From CAZJGG01 sp964545475 (GTDB lineage Bacteria > Bacillota > Clostridia > Lachnospirales > JAISER01): a stretch of 64,000 nucleotides of DNA. The DNA lies in assembly GCA_964545475.1 (NCBI GenBank), contig CAZJGG010000006.1, forward strand, positions 1-64,000, in the 5' to 3' direction. The position numbers and the translations under genes are program-made. A model generated the notes under the pieces. That model made no database searches. It was not told the DNA's origin and was given only the letters and a program-made list of their open reading frames with translations. The stretch's first letter is position 1. Every line of letters starts with the position of its first letter. Shown piece by piece: positions 14,780 through 22,562 of this stretch.

Positions 14780-15050
14780 GCATAACTTCGGGCAGTTACA
14801 ATTAATATAATACTACAGAAATCAATGCATGAGGTAGTTCTAACATTTCATAAACGTATTTAAAGGCGGTAAATATGGCGAAAATTAATGTAAGCCTTGA
14901 CGCATTTGAAGGTCTCCTTGATTTGTTTCATCATCTTGGTGCGGCTTTTTAAGAATATTTTTAGAAACAATCTGTTGGTTGATTATAAGTATTTATTGAT
15001 ATACAGTAATAAAGTACGGAGATATGGTAGGAAGTAAGGATTATTTATAT
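14777..15050 (+). repeat. Cassette junction J3
   Basis: This long-form junction of 274 bp overlaps the stop of the preceding gene. Its scpA-like part (ATG 14875) encodes 25 residues, MAKINVSLDAFEGLLDLFHH then LGAAF, and stops at 14952 where the M50-like part begins. It is nearly identical to J4 and clearly different from J1/J2 in the join region. Confidence 0.85.
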
Positions 15051-15069
15051 AACAGGAAGGTACGAAATA

Positions 15070-15600
15070 ATGGACATAAACATTTGTAAAGCACAATTAA
15101 GTGATATAGATGAACTAGAAATGTTATATGATGATATATGCGACTTCTTAGCCACAAAAGAATATAATCCGGGGTGGAGAAAGGGATACTTTCCGACCAG
15201 ACAGGAAGCCTTGTATTTTCTGGAAAGCGATACGCTTTATACAGTAAAAATTGGCGGTAAAATAGTGGGCTCTGTCGCTTTAACACATAGCCCAAATGCC
15301 GAAACGGACAAAAATTGTAGAATAAGCGAGCTGGAGTATGATGATATTTTGTTTATTCATATTTTAGTTGTTCACCCTGATTACCTCCACAAGGGAATTG
15401 GTACATCAATACTTGAATTTGCTAAACGATGTGCAAAACAGGAAAACATAAAAGCTATACGACTTTATGTGTATGAAAATAATTCTGTTGCAATAAAAGC
15501 ATATGAGAAGAACGGTTATGTTTGTATTGGGAAGGCAGATATTGGGCTTAGAGAATATGGGTTAGAATGGTTTTTCTTGTATGAAAAAGTTATCGTTTAA
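15070..15600 (+). CDS. GNAT N-acetyltransferase
   Basis: The 176-residue protein has the GNAT core: ILVVHPDYLHKGIGTSILEF carries the acetyl-CoA loop, and NNSVAIKAYEKNGYVCIGKA the C-terminal helix and strand. The tryptophan-rich NPGWRKGYFPTRQEA segment is typical of a GNAT subgroup often found near resistance genes. Its acceptor is unknown. It is the sole gene of cassette 4 with its own AGGAAGG ribosome-binding site. Confidence 0.82.
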   Translation: MDINICKAQLSDIDELEMLYDDICDFLATKEYNPGWRKGYFPTRQEALYFLESDTLYTVKIGGKIVGSVALTHSPNAETDKNCRISELEYDDILFIHILVVHPDYLHKGIGTSILEFAKRCAKQENIKAIRLYVYENNSVAIKAYEKNGYVCIGKADIGLREYGLEWFFLYEKVIV

Positions 15601-15609
15601 TAAAGATTA

Positions 15610-15836
15610 TGAGCATAATTTCGGGCTAACATTCCATAAACGTATTTAAAGGCGGTAAACATGGCGAAAATTAATGTAAGCCTTGACGCATTTGAAGGTC
15701 TCCTTGATTTGTTTCATCATCTTGGTGCGGCTTTTTAAGAATATTTTTAGAAACAATCTGTTGGTTGATTATAAGTATTTATTGATATACAGTAATAAAG
15801 TACGGAGATATGGTAGGAAGTAAGGATTATTTATAT
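15610..15836 (+). repeat. Cassette junction J4
   Basis: This short-form junction of 227 bp is nearly identical to J3 apart from the missing 45-50 bp segment. The 25-residue scpA'-derived peptide starts at ATG 15661 and ends at 15738. Confidence 0.85.
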
Positions 15837-15855
15837 AACAAGAAGGACGTATTGT

Positions 15856-16491
15856 ATGAAGCCTCCTCTGCCTTCAAAAGCTCTAATTATATACTCTTTG
15901 CTAATACCCCCGGTCATGATTTTTCTGTTCTCATCCTTAAGTAATACTTACGGAAAGACAGTGGGATATTTTCTTCCTTATGCTATTTATTTAATTATTT
16001 TATTGTGCGGTTCTACTATTTTCACAAAAAAGAGATGTGATAATAGTTCCCTCACAAGCAGTAACAGGCATATTTACTATGTATTAGCTTTTGTTCCGGT
16101 AGTAGCAACATTCTTTGTTGCTTTTTTACCCACAGTGAATTACATCAAATTAGATTTGCTATTACCCCTCTTAATATATTCTGTGTTAAATGGATTTCTG
16201 GAAGAATTATTCTGGAGGTTTACATTCAACAAAAGATTTGAAAATGATATTATTAGAGCCTATATAATCCCTACAGTGATTTTCTCGTGTTGGCATGTTG
16301 CTTTGTTATGTGCAACTGGAGTTTCTTATCATGGTGGAGCATTTGCACTTGTTGGCGGAGCGACGGTAATGGGAGCTATTTGGGGCATTGTTATGTTCAA
16401 AACAAAAAATATCAAGGTTGTTATATCTGCTCATGTGCTTGCAAACTTCTTTGCCTTTAGTCAATTATTATATCAAAACTGGTTCGTATAA
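15856..16491 (+). CDS. CPBP-family (Abi/Rce1-like) intramembrane protease-like protein
   Basis: The 211-residue membrane protein has about seven hydrophobic segments, the EExxxR motif as EELFWR, the FxxxH motif as FSCWH and a late His in SAHVLANFFAF. These are the active-site residues of Rce1-type intramembrane proteases. Bacterial CPBP proteins often serve in bacteriocin self-immunity or peptide maturation. It is the single gene of cassette 5 and abuts the native scpA leader. Confidence 0.78.
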   Translation: MKPPLPSKALIIYSLLIPPVMIFLFSSLSNTYGKTVGYFLPYAIYLIILLCGSTIFTKKRCDNSSLTSSNRHIYYVLAFVPVVATFFVAFLPTVNYIKLDLLLPLLIYSVLNGFLEELFWRFTFNKRFENDIIRAYIIPTVIFSCWHVALLCATGVSYHGGAFALVGGATVMGAIWGIVMFKTKNIKVVISAHVLANFFAFSQLLYQNWFV

Positions 16492-16640
16492 TGAGCATAA
16501 TTTCGGGCAGTTACAATTAATACAATACTACGGCAATCAATGCATGATGTAGTTATAACATTTCAAAAACGTATTTAAAGGCGGTAAATATGGCAAAAAT
16601 TAATGTAAGCCTTGACGCATTTGAAGGACCTCTTGATTTG
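16492..16640 (+). repeat. Array border J5: native scpA leader and 5' end
   Basis: The 98-bp spacer starting TGAGCATAATTTCGGGC and the first 50 bp of scpA form the parent of the left half of every junction. It is a long form with the segment AGTTACAATTAATACAATAC. It differs from the junction copies mainly in small substitutions, for example GCA for GCG at codon 2 of scpA. Confidence 0.85.
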
Positions 16641-17354
16641 TTGCTGCACTTAATTGAAAAAAACGAAATAGATATTTATAATATTCCTATTGCAAAGCTT
16701 GCAGAGCAGTATATGGAATATATAGATTATTTTTCTCTCGGGGATATGGAGGATTTAAGCGAATTTCTTGTTATGGCGGCAACTTTGCTAGAGATAAAAT
16801 CTAAGATGCTTTTACCTGTTGATAAAAAAGAAGGGCAGGAAGAAGAGGAAGACCCAAGAGAAGCTCTTGTAAAAAGCCTTATTGAATATAAGAGGTATAA
16901 AAACGTTATTGTTTTGTTTAAGGAAAAGGAAGAAAAGGCTTCAAAATATGCATTTCGCCAGCCGGAGCAAAGGCTTTTGGAAATGCTTAAAGCCGAAAAA
17001 ACTGTTGATTATGAAGATTTGCTTGGAGGGCTTACCCACAGTCAGCTTTACAAAATATTTGAAAACTGTTTGAAGAATAAAGCTCTTAAGACAGACGTTG
17101 TAAGAAGCGGCTTTAATTCTGTAACAAAAGATGTTTTTACTGTTGATGAAAAAATAGAACAATTGATCACTATTTTAAAGAGGGATAGAAAAATAGTATT
17201 TTCAGAGCTAATAAACAAAAGAACCCCAAAGATAGAAAGGGTTGTTACGTTTTTGGCTATTTTAGAGATTGTTAAAACACATAATCTTTATGTTAACCAA
17301 GAAAAGCTTTTTGGAAACATTGAAATTACATTAGAAAGAGGGCTTTTGCCATGA
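16590..17354 (+). CDS. scpA: Segregation and condensation protein A
   Basis: The 254-residue kleisin starts MAKINVSLDAFEGPLDLLLH, the ScpA signature, and ends with a winged helix (FLAILEIVKTHNLYVNQEKL). ScpA bridges the heads of SMC dimers with ScpB. The start has GGCGG at the right distance, and the same leader is copied in the four cassette junctions. Its stop overlaps the scpB start. Being downstream of the cassettes, its expression may depend on read-through of the array unless the native leader has its own promoter; I see none that is clear. Confidence 0.95.
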   Translation: MAKINVSLDAFEGPLDLLLHLIEKNEIDIYNIPIAKLAEQYMEYIDYFSLGDMEDLSEFLVMAATLLEIKSKMLLPVDKKEGQEEEEDPREALVKSLIEYKRYKNVIVLFKEKEEKASKYAFRQPEQRLLEMLKAEKTVDYEDLLGGLTHSQLYKIFENCLKNKALKTDVVRSGFNSVTKDVFTVDEKIEQLITILKRDRKIVFSELINKRTPKIERVVTFLAILEIVKTHNLYVNQEKLFGNIEITLERGLLP

Positions 17355-17932
17355 TTTTGGATAAATTTCAGGCGGCGGCGGAGGCTGTTTTATTTGCGGC
17401 TTCTGAGCCTGTAACAATTACCGATATTGCAAAAGCCTTGGAAACCGACGAAAAAGCCGCAAAGGAAATAATAAAAAGCCTTAAAGCAAGCTACGAAGCG
17501 GAAAAGCGGGGCATTGCTATTATAGAAATAGAAAAGTCCTATCAAATGTGTACAAGCCCTTTGTATTATGAATACGTCAAAAAAATTGTACAAACGTCTA
17601 GTAAAAAGCCTTTAACACAATCGGTAATGGAAACTCTTGCAATAATCGCCTATAAACAGCCGGTAACTAGGGCTCAAATTGAGGAAATAAGGGGCGTTAA
17701 CTGCGACCATGCTGTTAACAAGCTTTTAGAGCTTGGGCTTATTTCTGAAAAAGGGCGTTCGGAAGCGGTTGGCAAACCTATACTTTTTGGCACGGGAGCG
17801 GCTTTTTTAAAATATTTCGGGCTGGAGAGCCTTAAAGACTTGCCGGACATTGATAGTGATTATAAACAAATGTTAATAGAAAACTATTTACTAGAATATG
17901 GAGGAGAAATTAATGAGCAAGATACCAACTAA
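17351..17932 (+). CDS. scpB: Segregation and condensation protein B
   Basis: The 193-residue protein has two winged-helix domains. The signature PLTQSVMETLAIIAYKQPVT and the following RAQIEEIRGVNCDHAVNKLL are typical of ScpB. It binds the ScpA kleisin as a dimer in the SMC complex. It overlaps scpA by 4 bp and the HD hydrolase gene by about 20 bp. Confidence 0.95.
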   Translation: MILDKFQAAAEAVLFAASEPVTITDIAKALETDEKAAKEIIKSLKASYEAEKRGIAIIEIEKSYQMCTSPLYYEYVKKIVQTSSKKPLTQSVMETLAIIAYKQPVTRAQIEEIRGVNCDHAVNKLLELGLISEKGRSEAVGKPILFGTGAAFLKYFGLESLKDLPDIDSDYKQMLIENYLLEYGGEINEQDTN

Positions 17933-18509
17933 AGACGAGGCAATTAACATTTTTTTAAAGTATAACGAAACGGATTCTCTTAAAAAGCACGCATTAAGTG
18001 TTGCGGCTGTTATGCGCCATTTTGCAGAGCTTTTCGGCGAAGAAGCGGACAAATGGGAAGTTGTTGGGGTTTTACATGATTTAGATTATGAAAAATACCC
18101 AGATCAGCACTGCATTAAAGTTGTGGAAATTTTAAAGGAACATGATGTTGATGAGTCTGTTATAAGAGCTGTTGTTTCTCACTGCTGGGGCATTCTAGAA
18201 AGCGGTGTTAAGCCGGAGCATATTATGGAAAAGGTTTTATTTGCGACAGACGAATTAACAGGCTTAATAACTGCGGCGGCATTAATGCGCCCCTCTAAAT
18301 CTGTTATGGATTTGGAATATAAGTCCGTTATTAAAAAATATAAAACACCTAGTTTTGCCGCCGGGGTTGATAGAGGGGTTATAGAAAAAGGGGTTGAAAT
18401 GCTTCACCAAATACATGACTATATAAACTTACAATACATTATAGAGCAGTGTATTTTAGGCATGAGGAAATATGCCGCTGATATAGGGTTGGCTGGCGAT
18501 GGGCAGTGA
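17913..18509 (+). CDS. HD-domain hydrolase
   Basis: The protein of about 198 residues has the HD pair in GVLHDLDYEKYPDQH, a first His in KKHALSVAAVMRHFAE, and a later ATDELTGLITAAALM segment. These features place it with HDIG/HD single-domain hydrolases annotated as hydrolases of phosphorylated small molecules. ATG 17913 is chosen for GGAGGAG upstream. It overlaps scpB and the next gene, so it is in the scpAB operon. Substrate unknown. Confidence 0.8.
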   Translation: MSKIPTKDEAINIFLKYNETDSLKKHALSVAAVMRHFAELFGEEADKWEVVGVLHDLDYEKYPDQHCIKVVEILKEHDVDESVIRAVVSHCWGILESGVKPEHIMEKVLFATDELTGLITAAALMRPSKSVMDLEYKSVIKKYKTPSFAAGVDRGVIEKGVEMLHQIHDYINLQYIIEQCILGMRKYAADIGLAGDGQ

Positions 18510-19426
18510 AAACAAAAGTTTTAAAATATTTATCCGCCGGGAAAGATTATAAAATTCACGCTAAAATTTGGATTCCAGATAATGGTGAGCAAATAAAAGG
18601 GGTAGTACAAATTGCCCACGGTATGAGTGAGCATATAGGCAGGTATGAAGAGTTTGCTAGTTTTCTTACTGAAAACAATTATATAGTTTGCGGAAACGAC
18701 CACCGCTCCCACGGGGACTCAACCAACGGCACTTATGGCTATTTCGCCGAAAAAGACGGTTACAAGCTTTTAATTGCAGATATGCGGAAGTTACATTTAA
18801 TTGTTAAAAAAAAGTTTCCGGGTGCTAAATGTTTTCTGTTGGGGCATTCTATGGGCTCTTTTTTGGCAAGGATTTATTGCACCAGGTTTGGAAACCAGCT
18901 TGACGGAGTCTTGTTTTCTGGAACCGGAAATAACGGCGGAGAAATTAAAGCAGCGATGTTATTTTGCAGGCTGTTTAAGAAAGTTTGTGGCTCGAAGGCA
19001 AGAGGTGTTTTATTCTCTAAAGCTTTAACTAAATCTAATAATCATAAAATAAAAAGACGTAAATCACAATCAGACTGGTTAACCCGTGACGATGAAATAA
19101 TAAATAGATTGTCTAGAGATAAAAAATTTGGTTTTATGTTTTCTTATGGGGCGTATTTGGACTTATTCCATATGGTTAGTGCAGTTTCCAATAAAAAATG
19201 GGCAAAGTCTTATCCAAAAGCCTTGCCCACATATATTTTTTCCGGTGACAAAGACCCAATCGGCAATTACGGTAAAGCGCCAAAACTGGTTTGTGAAAGG
19301 CTTTTAGCCGAAAACGTAGGAGATGTTACTTTAAAGCTGTATAAAGACGGCAGGCATGAAATGCTAAACGAAATAAACCGTCAGGAAGTTTATTCGGATA
19401 TACTTAACTGGCTTAAAAAGCATTAG
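18506..19426 (+). CDS. Alpha/beta hydrolase, monoacylglycerol lipase-like
   Basis: The 306-residue protein has the oxyanion-side VVQIAHGMSEHIGRYEEFA, the nucleophile elbow GHSMGS, an Asp in FSGDKDPIGNY and a His in KDGRHEMLNE. This is the serine hydrolase (lysophospholipase/monoacylglycerol lipase) pattern. It has no signal peptide. It starts at GTG 18506, overlapping the previous stop, and closes the operon that begins at the M50-like gene or scpA. It converges with the recombinase at 19429. Confidence 0.85.
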   Translation: MKTKVLKYLSAGKDYKIHAKIWIPDNGEQIKGVVQIAHGMSEHIGRYEEFASFLTENNYIVCGNDHRSHGDSTNGTYGYFAEKDGYKLLIADMRKLHLIVKKKFPGAKCFLLGHSMGSFLARIYCTRFGNQLDGVLFSGTGNNGGEIKAAMLFCRLFKKVCGSKARGVLFSKALTKSNNHKIKRRKSQSDWLTRDDEIINRLSRDKKFGFMFSYGAYLDLFHMVSAVSNKKWAKSYPKALPTYIFSGDKDPIGNYGKAPKLVCERLLAENVGDVTLKLYKDGRHEMLNEINRQEVYSDILNWLKKH

Positions 19427-19428
19427 TG

Positions 19429-20499
19429 TTAGTTATCCCTTAACTTAACAATATTTGCAGCTTTACGCCGGCGTTCTTCGGACATGCTGGCGTAATGTTT
19501 TGTTGTTGTATTAACATCGGAATGCCCTAAAATATCCGCTACAAGGAAAATATCGTTTGTTTCCTGATATAGCGTTGTTGCAAAAGTCGCCCTTAATTTG
19601 TGGGGCGTTATTTTTTTTGCGTTAGTAACAAGGGAGGCATATTTTTTTACAAGCTTCTGAATTGCTCTTGTTCCAATGCGCTTTCGCTGAGTTGATAAAA
19701 ACAGCGCATTTTCATGACCGTCAACAGTTTCAATATTGTTTCTTAACTCCAGATAATTTAATAAAGCAGTGCGGACTTCTTCTCCGAAATAAAGAATAGC
19801 TTCGTCGCCGCCTTTTCTTGTTACTCTTACGGCGTTTATATTAAAATCAATATGGGTTATATCTATGCCAACACACTCAGAAATACGCATACCTGTTCCT
19901 AAAATAAGCGTTATTATAGCCAAATCCCGCTCTTTAGTTTTTTGGTGGTATTCCTGTTCTTTTTTTAAAAGGTTTTGTCCGCTTTCAACTTCGTCTAAAA
20001 GCCTTGCAATTTCGTCAACCTCTAAATATGTAATGGGTTTATTATGTAACTTAGGAAAATCCACAAGTAATGAGGGGTCGGTGGTTATTATTTGCTTTTT
20101 ATAAAAATATTTAAACATTGTGCGTATAGCCGCAAGTTTAGTAGTTTTTCCTGCGCCGTCGTTTTGATAACTTATTTCCTCGCCGTTTACGTTTACTGTG
20201 TAATAGCTTAAATATTCCATAAACCGCTCTATATGGTCAACTTTTATTTCTTTAAAGTTATCAATTGTAAAGTCTTTAAGCAAAAGTTCCTCAAATTCAT
20301 CACAATATTCTGTTAGGTATCTGAAAAAAAGCCGTAAATCCTCGGCGTAAGCAAGGCGAGTGGCAGCGGCTTTTGTATCCGCATTTGCCCTGAAAAAAGC
20401 ATCTAAAAAAGGGGGAAGCTCTTTTAAAACTTCCCTTAGCTTAATTATATTTTTCCTTTTAATTTCATCATGGTAATTTTTACCGCTCATCTTTACCAT
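19429..20499 (-). CDS. Xer-like tyrosine recombinase
   Basis: The 356-residue protein has an N-terminal SAM-like core-binding domain and a complete catalytic domain: Arg in GTGMRISECVG, Lys in VTRKGGDEA, HKLR in TPHKLRATFATTL, His in LGHSDVNTT and Tyr in KHYASM. It overlaps the TtcA-family gene upstream and is not next to att sites or phage genes, so it behaves as a chromosomal recombinase (XerC/D/A-like) rather than an element integrase. No dif-like site is recognised in this window. It is 2.8 kb from the cassette array; any link is speculative. Confidence 0.8.
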   Translation of the reverse strand: MVKMSGKNYHDEIKRKNIIKLREVLKELPPFLDAFFRANADTKAAATRLAYAEDLRLFFRYLTEYCDEFEELLLKDFTIDNFKEIKVDHIERFMEYLSYYTVNVNGEEISYQNDGAGKTTKLAAIRTMFKYFYKKQIITTDPSLLVDFPKLHNKPITYLEVDEIARLLDEVESGQNLLKKEQEYHQKTKERDLAIITLILGTGMRISECVGIDITHIDFNINAVRVTRKGGDEAILYFGEEVRTALLNYLELRNNIETVDGHENALFLSTQRKRIGTRAIQKLVKKYASLVTNAKKITPHKLRATFATTLYQETNDIFLVADILGHSDVNTTTKHYASMSEERRRKAANIVKLRDN

Positions 20500-21205
20500 A
20501 CCCCTTTATGTCGGAGCCTAATATCGCTGTAAATATTTTATTACAAAAGCTGTCAAATTTTAAATCATTTTCGTAAATAAATTGCTTCATAACTTCACGC
20601 TTTGTGTGTCCGTCGGCAGGGCAGGGGCTTTTTACAACACTTATCCCCTCATTGTTAACAAAATTAACAACCTGTGCTTCCGGCACAAACATAAGAGGGC
20701 GAATTGAGTATAAATCCATTCTGTCTAAATAAGTAACCGGGGCAAAGGTGTGAATTCTCCCTTCGTAAATAAGGCTCATTAAAAAGCTTTGGCAAATGTC
20801 GTCTTTGTTGTGCCCTAAAGCAATTTTGTTAACTCCAAGTTTTTTTGCTTCGGTGTTAAGTGCTCCTTTTCGCATTTTAGAGCATAAAGCGCATGGGTTT
20901 GATTCTTTTCTAATGTCAAAAACAACTTCTGCAATGTCCGTTTCAACTATGGTATAGTTTACATCTAGTTTAGCGCAAAGTTCTTTAACAGGGGTTATAT
21001 CGAAATTTTTAAACCCTAATGAGACGGTTATTGCCTCCAACTCAAATTTTTTGGGGTAAAAACGCTTTAATTCCGAAAGGGCGTAAAGCAGCGTGAGGCT
21101 ATCTTTACCGCCGGAAATTCCCACGCCTATTTTGTCGCCGTCTTCTATCATGTCGTATGTATCGCAGGCTTTGCGAACAAAGCTTAGTAATTTTCGTAAG
21201 TTCAT
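20480..21205 (-). CDS. TtcA-family tRNA thiolation/PP-loop ATPase
   Basis: The 241-residue protein has the PP-loop GVGISGGKDSLTLLYAL, the CxxC pair in NPCALCSKMRKGAL and a later Cys in VKSPCPADGH. These match the TtcA/TtuA group, which holds an iron-sulfur cluster and thiolates tRNA (2-thiocytidine-32 in TtcA). It is shorter than E. coli TtcA. It is co-oriented with and overlaps the recombinase gene. Confidence 0.8.
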   Translation of the reverse strand: MNLRKLLSFVRKACDTYDMIEDGDKIGVGISGGKDSLTLLYALSELKRFYPKKFELEAITVSLGFKNFDITPVKELCAKLDVNYTIVETDIAEVVFDIRKESNPCALCSKMRKGALNTEAKKLGVNKIALGHNKDDICQSFLMSLIYEGRIHTFAPVTYLDRMDLYSIRPLMFVPEAQVVNFVNNEGISVVKSPCPADGHTKREVMKQFIYENDLKFDSFCNKIFTAILGSDIKGYGKDER

Positions 21206-21294
21206 AATACTCCTTTAAGTTTTATTTATTATATAATGTAGTAAAATTTCCAATTTAAAACAAAGAAAGAGGACACCCAGTGGATTAATATTTA

Positions 21295-21440
21295 TGTAGG
21301 GGTTGGCGTCCTCGACAACCCGGAATGTTTAAGAAGCAAGGGGTATCGGGACGTCGAGGACGCCGTCCCCTACGAATCGGTATAGAGATTAACTTTGCCC
21401 CGGCAGACCAGCGTATGTAGGGGTTGGTGCAGATGTCAGC
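21295..21440. repeat. GTAGGGG-type palindromic intergenic repeat
   Basis: TGTAGGGGTTGGCGTCCTCG at 21295 pairs with CGAGGACGCCGTCCCCTAC ending at 21372, with about 35 bp between. A third half-copy (TGTAGGGGTTGGTGCAG) follows at 21416. Such palindromes are common dispersed repeats. The repeat at 38817..39080 uses the same GTAGGG/CCCTAC ends. Confidence 0.65.
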
Positions 21441-21442
21441 CG

Positions 21443-21844
21443 TTAAGGTGAATCATTAACACTTTGGTCTATAATTGGATTGTTACCAATTTTTCTAAAT
21501 GTTAATTGATTATTATTAATTGAAATAGTAAAAGAAAGATTTTCGTAGATAACATACTGGTCAATTACATGTTTATTATCTGATAAATAATATGTATTGT
21601 CGTTATATACTTTATATTTGCCTTTTAAATAAAGAGAATTGTCGTAATCATAGTAATAAAAAGTATTATTATTTAATTTATCAATAACAAGTACTAATCT
21701 CGAATTATCTACGGAAAATGTACCGTTAAATTCATCCAAAATATATTTGTTATTATAATTTTTAATAACTAAAAATAATATTATTATAAAGATTAACGAA
21801 AATACAATCGTTAATCTTTGTCTATTTTCGATTTGTACGTTCAT
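21443..21844 (-). CDS. Hypothetical membrane-anchored protein, AT-rich
   Basis: The 133-residue protein has one N-terminal membrane helix (LTIVFSLIFIIILFLVIKNY) and an outside domain rich in Asn, Tyr and Asp (NNTFYYYDYDNSLYLKGKYK). The outside part recalls small lipocalin-like or DUF5640-type domains (GTFSVDN), but I do not claim a family. It lies 4 bp after the 22445 gene, so the two form a pair. Base composition is clearly more AT-rich than the flanking ttcA and dnaJ genes. Confidence 0.6.
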   Translation of the reverse strand: MNVQIENRQRLTIVFSLIFIIILFLVIKNYNNKYILDEFNGTFSVDNSRLVLVIDKLNNNTFYYYDYDNSLYLKGKYKVYNDNTYYLSDNKHVIDQYVIYENLSFTISINNNQLTFRKIGNNPIIDQSVNDSP

Positions 21845-21848
21845 ATTT

Positions 21849-22445
21849 TCACCATTTATTATAATTTTCCTTGTTTTGTGTTTGGGATTTTATATAATCG
21901 TAAGACTGTAAAAGCTTTTCATTGTCTTTAAAGCGTAATTCATGTTTCCCACCGGATTTAAGTTTTATTGAAATATATGAACTATAGATACCATCATTAT
22001 CATTTTTAATTATTTCACAGTCTGAAATTTTTTTAAAGTTTATTACTACTCCTTTTATAAATACATATTTATTGGTAACGTATGTGTCACTTAAGGCGTT
22101 GTTAAACAACAAATACGGGACGATAAAAAAAGTGAAAATGTTCTCATAATTACTTTTGGCTAAGATATAAATAAGACAACATGATAGAAAACTGTATAAT
22201 ATATAAAAAATTTGAGTGCTTTTAGAAATTGTCCTCTCTTCATAGAAAATTATTTTTTTATTTAAATGGTTTAGTTTTGGGATCTTTATAAGTTTTATAA
22301 AAATATTAATGTCTGTTAATACGTATAAATAGCAAGATGCGGTTAAGATAAACGTCTTAGATAAAAATAAAATTATATATAGAAATAACATTATTTTTAT
22401 AATAAATGATGCATATACCAACGACCAAAACTCTGATTTTTTCAT
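21849..22445 (-). CDS. Hypothetical membrane protein, AT-rich
   Basis: The protein of about 198 residues has four hydrophobic segments (for example FIIKIMLFLYIILFLSKTFI) and a C-terminal soluble part (KISDCEIIKNDNDG, ISIKLKSGGKHELRF) like the PH-type domain of bacterial membrane proteins such as YcxB. ATG 22445 is preferred because GGGGGCG precedes it at the usual distance. Co-transcribed with the next gene; the pair may be acquired. Function unknown. Confidence 0.6.
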   Translation of the reverse strand: MKKSEFWSLVYASFIIKIMLFLYIILFLSKTFILTASCYLYVLTDINIFIKLIKIPKLNHLNKKIIFYEERTISKSTQIFYILYSFLSCCLIYILAKSNYENIFTFFIVPYLLFNNALSDTYVTNKYVFIKGVVINFKKISDCEIIKNDNDGIYSSYISIKLKSGGKHELRFKDNEKLLQSYDYIKSQTQNKENYNKW

Positions 22446-22562
22446 ATCAACGCCCCCATGCCATAGAGCTTTTAAGACAATTAGCTCTATGTTATTAATA
22501 TAACGTATATTAATAAAAAAATCAAGGCTGCCAAAATGCATGACAACCTTGAATCATAAAAA

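Larger units (their letters stand above)
11451..16640 (+). other. Accessory gene cassette array between the M50-like gene and scpA
   Basis: Five cargo segments (11558..12532, 12805..13370, 13595..14776, 15051..15609, 15837..16491) lie head to tail, all in the direction of scpA. Four internal junctions (12533, 13371, 14777, 15610) repeat the same chimeric sequence: spacer beginning TGAGCATAA, the first 50-60 bp of scpA, then the last 50-60 bp of the M50-like gene with its downstream spacer ending GGATTATTTATAT. The outer borders are the real M50-like 3' end and the real scpA 5' end. Cargo genes are small, unrelated and of accessory type (VOC, GNAT, P-loop kinase, CPBP). The layout is integron-like in form but no attC-like site or integron integrase is seen. 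Confidence 0.85.

Noticed and set aside
12533..15836. CRISPR array
   Set aside because: Repeats are 224-274 bp and the spacers are 559-1182-bp genes; no cas genes are present.
11451..16640. Class 1-type integron or attC array
   Set aside because: Cassettes are co-directional and sharply bounded, but no attC-like fold (RYYYAAC/GTTRRRY with a stem) and no integron-type integrase with its extra helix is present; the junctions are made of host gene ends.
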